DNA from: Rhodospirillales bacterium
GTDB lineage: Bacteria; Pseudomonadota; Alphaproteobacteria; ATCC43930; CGMCC-115725
Direction of reading: 5' to 3'
Length of the DNA stretch: 64,000 nucleotides
Assembly: GCA_028288725.1 (NCBI GenBank)
Contig: JAQGIC010000116.1
Coordinates: 1-64,000 of the forward strand
In this document: positions 59,865 to 64,000 of the stretch, one piece after another
Layout: each line of letters starts with the position of its first letter
How positions within the stretch are numbered: position 1 is the first letter of the stretch
Made by a program: the position numbers and the translations under genes
Notes under the pieces: model-generated
Seen by the model: the letters and a program-made list of their open reading frames with translations, nothing else
The model's database searches: none
What the model was told of the DNA's origin: nothing

Positions 59865-60824
59865 TTACTTCAGCAGGTTCAGGATCGACTGGTTCTGCTG
59901 ACCCGACACGGACAGCGACTGGATGCCGATCTGCTGGCGCAGCGCCAGGGCCTGCGAGTTGGCCGCCTCGGTATTGAGATCGGCCAGCGTCAGCTTGTCG
60001 CCGCCCTGGGACAGGGCGTTGGTGTAGGAGGCGGTGAAGGTCGAGCGGGCCTGCAGGATCGAGACGCTGATGCCGAGCTGCGCGCTGATCGCCTGGTTCT
60101 GGGCGATCGCGGCGTCGATGCGGTTATTCGACGCGGCGAAGATCGCCTCGGCCTGGGACACCTTGATGGTGACGCCGCCGACGGTCGCCCCGGTGCCGAG
60201 GTTGAGCGCCGAGAAGCCGCCGACGCCGATGCCGCCCGCACCGGAGAAGATCACGTTGGAGAATTGCAGCGTGCCGTCGGGCTTGAAGGCGCCGGTGACG
60301 CCGGTAAAGAGCGAGTTGCTGTTGCCGACGCCGGTCGCGGCGAGATTGAAGCCGGTGATCTTCAACGTCGCAGCCGTGCGTTCGGAAAACTGGGTCGTCA
60401 GCTGTGCCGACGACGAGGTCAGGATGTTGAGGCCCTGATAGGTCGCATCCTTGACCAGCTGGGCCAACTGCTTGGCGATGCTGTTGAAATCGGTCGTCGC
60501 CGCAACACGCTGGGACAGCGTGGAGCTGCGGGCCCCTTCCAGCACGGCCTTGAGCTGCTTCAGCAGACCGTCGACGGCCGAGGTTGCCGTCAGCGCGGTG
60601 GACACGGCCGACACGCTCTGATCGATGCTGCTCTTGGTGGTGGTCAGTGCCGCCGACCGGTCATAGAGCGATGTGGAGCGGAAATACGCGACCGCATCGT
60701 CGGTAACGCCATTCACCTTCTTGCCGGTATTGAGGCGCTCCTGGGTCCGGCTGAACAGAGACGCAGCGTTCTGCAGCTGAAGCAAGGTGTTCTTCTGTAC
60801 GGCGGTCAGGGTAATGTCGGACAT
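59865..60824 (-). CDS. fliC: Flagellin
   Basis: A 319-residue flagellin. The conserved N-terminal D0/D1 helices (L-Q-N-A-A-S-L-F-S-R-T-Q-E-R-L-N-T-G-K-K) and C-terminal helices (N-R-I-D-A-A-I, L-A-L-R-Q-Q-I-G, S-I-L-N-L-L-K) frame a short variable centre. Its size matches the small flagellins of alphaproteobacteria. It would be exported and polymerise into the filament. AAAGGAAG precedes the start. No flaF, flbT or other flagellar gene lies next to it. Confidence 0.9.
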   Translation of the reverse strand: MSDITLTAVQKNTLLQLQNAASLFSRTQERLNTGKKVNGVTDDAVAYFRSTSLYDRSAALTTTKSSIDQSVSAVSTALTATSAVDGLLKQLKAVLEGARSSTLSQRVAATTDFNSIAKQLAQLVKDATYQGLNILTSSSAQLTTQFSERTAATLKITGFNLAATGVGNSNSLFTGVTGAFKPDGTLQFSNVIFSGAGGIGVGGFSALNLGTGATVGGVTIKVSQAEAIFAASNNRIDAAIAQNQAISAQLGISVSILQARSTFTASYTNALSQGGDKLTLADLNTEAANSQALALRQQIGIQSLSVSGQQNQSILNLLK

Positions 60825-61204
60825 GGCACGCTTCCTTTAAGGACTGGATCCGACACCCCGTCCATTCCTGGCGAGCGCGAACCTGGGCTTGACACCACGC
60901 TCGGTACGTACCGTTGACGTTTCCGTCCGGGCTTTTCCCGGCTGGAACGGCAACGGAACGGGCCGAGCCTTTCATCAGTCCAAACGGCAAGGGGTGTGCC
61001 ACCGCCCTGGAACGGAGGCTGGTTTCAGGTTAAGTTATTGATGACATAGCGTTATTTATGAATTTAACCGCTCGGAGACTCGCTGTTCGATGCGCGGGCT
61101 CCAGGGTCGGATTTTCCGGCCTCGGCAAAAAATTCCGGGTGCGGAGCGGGTCGTTCCGGCAGTTTCTGCTGGGCACGCCCCGGAATTTCGACCGGGAAGA
61201 CATG
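60825..61204. other. Flagellin upstream region, no gene seen
   Basis: About 380 bases without a credible gene. The first 200 are probably the flagellin 5' leader. An AT-rich island at 61028-61069, bounded by GGTTAA and TTAACC, is the most likely promoter area. No sigma-28 or sigma-54 consensus is clear. Confidence 0.4.
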
Positions 61205-61237
61205 AAAAAAGCGGGCGGCATTTCTGCCGCCCGCTTT
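61205..61237 (-). terminator. Intrinsic terminator of the PotD-like gene
   Basis: A perfect 13-bp stem (61208-61220 and 61225-61237) with loop TTTC. Read on the minus strand the stem runs into six T residues (61205-61210). A canonical terminator 23 bases after the gene. Confidence 0.88.
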
Positions 61238-61260
61238 CATTTCGAGAGTTGCCTTGAGGG

Positions 61261-62472
61261 TTACTTGGTCTTGCCGCTGCCGATTTCCTCGTCCCACTTG
61301 TGGAACGCGGCGACCATCGTATTGGGTTCGAGCGGCGTCTCGATCTTGTTGTTCTTGATCAGGGCGTCATATTCCGGACGGCCATATTCCGCGATCGCAT
61401 CCTGGCTTTCCTTCGGCGCCATGCTCAGCGGCACATCCTTGACCGCCGGGCCCGGATAGAAATAACCCTCGTCCCAGGCATAGGCCTGGGCATGCGGCGT
61501 CATCATGAAGGCGATCACGTCGAGCGCCACCGCCAGATGGTCGGGCGCGATGCCCTTGGGGATGGCCAGATATTGCGCGTCGCTAACCCAGTGGAAGCCC
61601 TTGAGCGTGCCGACCTTGGCGCTCTTCGGCACGGTGCCGAGGACGCGCGGGTTGATGTCCCAGCCGGTCGTGCTGACGATCATGTCGAGCGATCCCTCGC
61701 CCAGCTGCTTCATCGTGACGCCCGTGCCCGACGGGTAATACTCGATATATTGACCGAGCTCCTTCAGATAGGCCCATGTCTTGTCCCAGCCCTTGACCGG
61801 ATCCTTGGGGTCCTTGTCCCCCAGAATATAAGGCAGGCCCATCAGGAAGGTCCGGCCGGGACCGGAGTTGGCCGGTCGCGCGTACATGAAGCGGTTGGGA
61901 TGTGCCTTGACCCAGGCCAGCAATCCTTCGGCGCTGGTCGGCACGTCCTTGACCCGCTCCGGCGCGTATTCGATCAGCGGGCCCGACGGATAATACACGA
62001 CGGTGACGCCATAGCCCTGGCCGAGCTTGTGCATGTCGAGCGCGGCCGGCAGATAGTTCGCATCGAGGTTCGGCAGCTTGCTGCCGAAGTCCGGATCGAG
62101 CTTCAGCCAGAGATTCTGGTCGATGCCGGCGGCCAGGCCGTCGAGGCCGGTCAGCACGATATCGATATCGAGATGGTTCGCGTCCTGCTGGGCCTTGATC
62201 TTGCCGGCCAGTTCAGGCGCCGGCGCCTTGGTGTAGTTGAATTTGGTGACCCGGTCGGCATGGGCCTTGCGGTAATCCTCAAAACCCTTCTGGGTCAGGG
62301 CCAGAGCGCCGCCGACATCGATGATGTTGATCGTCTGCGCCGCCGCCGGCAGCGGCGGGGCGTCCGCCGCCCGCGCGTGCGGGACGCCGGCGACCAGTAG
62401 TGCGCCCAACGCCACGCCGGCCAGCGCCCGGCGCGTCAATTCAGTTCCCCGGTTCATTCCGTGGCTAGCCAT
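61261..62472 (-). CDS. ABC transporter extracellular solute-binding protein (PotD-like)
   Basis: ATG 62472 lies after GGGGGAGGGA and gives 403 residues. The longer frame has no support. The signal peptide is twin-Arg-like (T-R-R-A-L-A-G-V-A-L-G-A-L-L, cleavage near A-R-A). The mature part has I-N-I-I-D-V-G-G-A-L, V-V-Y-Y-P-S-G-P-L-I-E and F-M-M-T-P-H-A-Q-A-Y, in line with family-1 binding proteins for polyamines, iron or organic acids. No permease follows. It stands alone with its own terminator, divergent from a Liv operon. Confidence 0.75.
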   Translation of the reverse strand: MASHGMNRGTELTRRALAGVALGALLVAGVPHARAADAPPLPAAAQTINIIDVGGALALTQKGFEDYRKAHADRVTKFNYTKAPAPELAGKIKAQQDANHLDIDIVLTGLDGLAAGIDQNLWLKLDPDFGSKLPNLDANYLPAALDMHKLGQGYGVTVVYYPSGPLIEYAPERVKDVPTSAEGLLAWVKAHPNRFMYARPANSGPGRTFLMGLPYILGDKDPKDPVKGWDKTWAYLKELGQYIEYYPSGTGVTMKQLGEGSLDMIVSTTGWDINPRVLGTVPKSAKVGTLKGFHWVSDAQYLAIPKGIAPDHLAVALDVIAFMMTPHAQAYAWDEGYFYPGPAVKDVPLSMAPKESQDAIAEYGRPEYDALIKNNKIETPLEPNTMVAAFHKWDEEIGSGKTK

Positions 62473-62706
62473 AGAAATCCCTCCCCCAATGGTTCTTGGT
62501 ACGTCAAAATCCGGCCGCAGCTCTAAGGCTGCGTGCGTTCGGGTGCGACGGTTCCATCTTTCCGCTGCCTGGTCAATTGGTAATGCGGTCTGGCCAATTT
62601 GGCGGCGGCAAGATGTACGATGTTTTTGCTTGATCTCCGCTCGGCATCGCGAGACCGTAAAGTCAGACAAAAGAACAAAAGTTCTGTCATCAGGGGGGAA
62701 AGATCA

Positions 62707-63843
62707 ATGTCGATAAGGCATACGACTGTCTGCGCGATCATCGCGCTGGCGCTGGGCTGCGCGGTTGCCCAGGCGGCGTCCGCGGGCGAGATCAAGATCG
62801 GCATGGTGACGCCGATCACAGGCCCGGCCGCCGAATCCGGCAAATACGCCCAGATCGGCGCGAAGCTGGCGATCGACGAAATCAATGCGGCCGGCGGCGT
62901 GAACGGCAACACGCTCACCCTCGTGGTCGAGGACGATCAAACGACCAATCCCGGCGCGGTCGCCGCCTTTTCGCGCCTGGCCAGCCAGAGCGATATTTCG
63001 GCCTTCCTGGGCTCGATCCGTTCGACCCAGGTCGATGCGATGTCGCCGGACATCACCAAGCTCGGCAAGCCGGTCTTCATCGGCGGCACCGCGCCGCAGC
63101 TTACCCATCAGGGCAATCAGTGGCTGTTCCGCTGCCGGCCGAACGACAGCTATTCCGCGCGCGTGATCGCCGACTTCGGCGTCGATACGCTGGGCCTGAA
63201 GAAATGGGCGATCGTGCATTCGACCGATGCCTTCGGCACCGGCGGCATGACCGCGCTGACCGCGGCGCTCAAGTCCCACGGGCTCGAACCGACGCTGGTC
63301 CAGGGCTATCCCAATCAGTCGCCGGACTTCTCGGCCGTCGTGCTGGCGGTGAAATCTTCCGGCGCCGACGTCATCGGCAGCTATTTCACGTTCGAGAACG
63401 ACCTGGGCATCTTTGCCAAGCAGCTGAAGCAGTTCGGCGTCCAGGCGAAATGGGTCGGCTCGCCGTCGATCTCGACCTCGACCGCGCTCAAGCTCGCCGG
63501 ACCGACCCTGAACGGCACCTACGGCATCGCCGATTTTGCCGCGGATTCAAGCCCGGAAGCCAAGGCGTTCGCCGCGAAATACGAAGCCGTCGCCCACGCG
63601 TCGGCCGATAACTTCTCGTCCTGGACCTTCGATGCGGTCCATATCGCCGCCAAGGCGATGACCGACGCCAAATCGACCGAGCCGGCGAAGGTGCGCGAAG
63701 CGATCCTGGCGATCAAGGGCTACAAGGGCGTCGAGGGCACCTATACCTTCGACCAGAACGGCGACGGGCTGCACGGTTACAACATCGTCAAGAACGACGG
63801 CGGCAAGATCGTGTTCGACAAGCACGTCGACTACGCCGACTGA
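62707..63843 (+). CDS. Liv-type ABC transporter, substrate-binding protein (second system)
   Basis: ATG 62707 follows CAGGGGGGAAAG, nearly the same leader as the first Liv binding protein. The 378-residue precursor has a signal peptide ending near A-S-A. It then reads I-K-I-G-M-V-T-P-I-T-G-P-A-A, with L-A-I-D-E-I-N-A-A-G-G-V-N-G as in LivJ. It is only distantly similar to the first Liv protein and probably binds another ligand. A hairpin separates it from its permease gene. Confidence 0.85.
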   Translation: MSIRHTTVCAIIALALGCAVAQAASAGEIKIGMVTPITGPAAESGKYAQIGAKLAIDEINAAGGVNGNTLTLVVEDDQTTNPGAVAAFSRLASQSDISAFLGSIRSTQVDAMSPDITKLGKPVFIGGTAPQLTHQGNQWLFRCRPNDSYSARVIADFGVDTLGLKKWAIVHSTDAFGTGGMTALTAALKSHGLEPTLVQGYPNQSPDFSAVVLAVKSSGADVIGSYFTFENDLGIFAKQLKQFGVQAKWVGSPSISTSTALKLAGPTLNGTYGIADFAADSSPEAKAFAAKYEAVAHASADNFSSWTFDAVHIAAKAMTDAKSTEPAKVREAILAIKGYKGVEGTYTFDQNGDGLHGYNIVKNDGGKIVFDKHVDYAD

Positions 63844-63852
63844 TCGGCCCGC

Positions 63853-63876
63853 CGGGCGGGGCCAAGGCTCCGCCCG
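63853..63876 (+). terminator. GC-rich hairpin after the second Liv binding protein
   Basis: Eleven-base arms (63853-63863 and 63866-63876) with one G-T pair; the innermost bases would form the loop. A partial terminator or mRNA stabiliser between the binding protein and permease genes, like the one at 15731. Confidence 0.55.
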
Positions 63877-63905
63877 CTCCTCCCTGTTCATCTTCGAGGA
63901 AGCCG

Positions 63906-64000
63906 ATGGCAATCTTTCTGCAGCTGTTGTTTACCGGCATCGGCATCGGGGCGGTCTATTCCCTGGTGGCGCTGGGTTTCGTCCTGATCTATCGCGCGAC
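63906..64000 (+). CDS. livH: Liv-type ABC permease LivH, N-terminal part (3' end outside window)
   Basis: The frame reads M-A-I-F-L-Q-L-L-F-T-G-I-G-I-G-A-V-Y-S-L, then V-A-L-G-F-V-L-I-Y, the first helix of a LivH permease, and is cut at the window end after 31 codons. GAGGAAG precedes the ATG. It follows the binding protein of the second Liv system. Confidence 0.8.
   Translation, partial: MAIFLQLLFTGIGIGAVYSLVALGFVLIYRA

Overview
The window is GC-rich chromosomal DNA from a Gram-negative bacterium, most likely an alphaproteobacterium and possibly of the Rhodospirillales type. This rests on strong G/C third-position bias, many periplasmic-binding-protein ABC transporters (branched-chain amino acid, polar amino acid and Fe/polyamine types), NodT and EmrAB efflux, a BBP2 porin, flagellin and kdpFABC. 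The taxonomic guess is inference. I see no rRNA, tRNA, CRISPR array, transposase or prophage module.

Layout. 1-850: end of an HxlR regulator, then a DinJ/YafQ toxin-antitoxin pair behind a perfect 20-bp palindrome. 860-7500: drug-efflux locus with an outer-membrane factor fused in frame to a MaoC domain, a divergent HxlR regulator, EmrA, EmrB and a MATE pump whose reading frame has no stop of its own. 7499-9358: divergent gluconate 5-dehydrogenase and L-idonate 5-dehydrogenase around an 18-bp GntR/IdnR-like operator. 9444-14251: molybdopterin oxidoreductase, DUF72 protein, small membrane protein and KgtP-like permease. 14461-19117: complete Liv transporter with LivG and LivF fused in one polypeptide, followed by a TetR regulator. 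20196-23220: 2-hydroxyacid dehydrogenase and leuA, the latter preceded by a leader peptide (MITGIALLRL) that suggests attenuation. 23906-29587: RpiR regulator, a carbamoylase-like hydrolase and an M20 peptidase, divergent from an amino-acid ABC transporter that lacks its ATPase gene.

29800-35457: assorted genes, including a MarR-GNAT fusion behind a 33-bp near-palindrome, kup, an O-methyltransferase and a phosphodiesterase. 34642-40199 (minus strand) reads as one operon: LacI regulator, binding protein, two permeases, ATPase and phosphodiesterase. The ATPase gene carries an in-frame TGA inside its Walker A motif. 40251-45668: SDR gene remnant with a 19-bp tandem duplication, globin-type diguanylate cyclase, second MATE pump, SDR and acyl-CoA synthetase. 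45766-48566: BBP2 porin and small proteins. 48752-53490: a small-ORF/kdpF/kdpA/kdpB/kdpC operon without kdpDE.

53624-57902: an OpgC acyltransferase followed by a tightly overlapping run of two tiny membrane proteins, an MsrQ-like haem membrane domain fused to a Rieske domain, a membrane-anchored Cys/His-motif protein and an esterase. I consider this run the best candidate for an undescribed (redox) system. 57994-64000: methyltransferase, murI, a lone flagellin, a PotD-like binding protein and the start of a second Liv operon.

At least five intergenic sites (11518, 12873, 20091, 29590 and 43889) carry members of one dispersed palindromic repeat family built from two hairpin modules. Intrinsic-terminator-like hairpins follow several genes.
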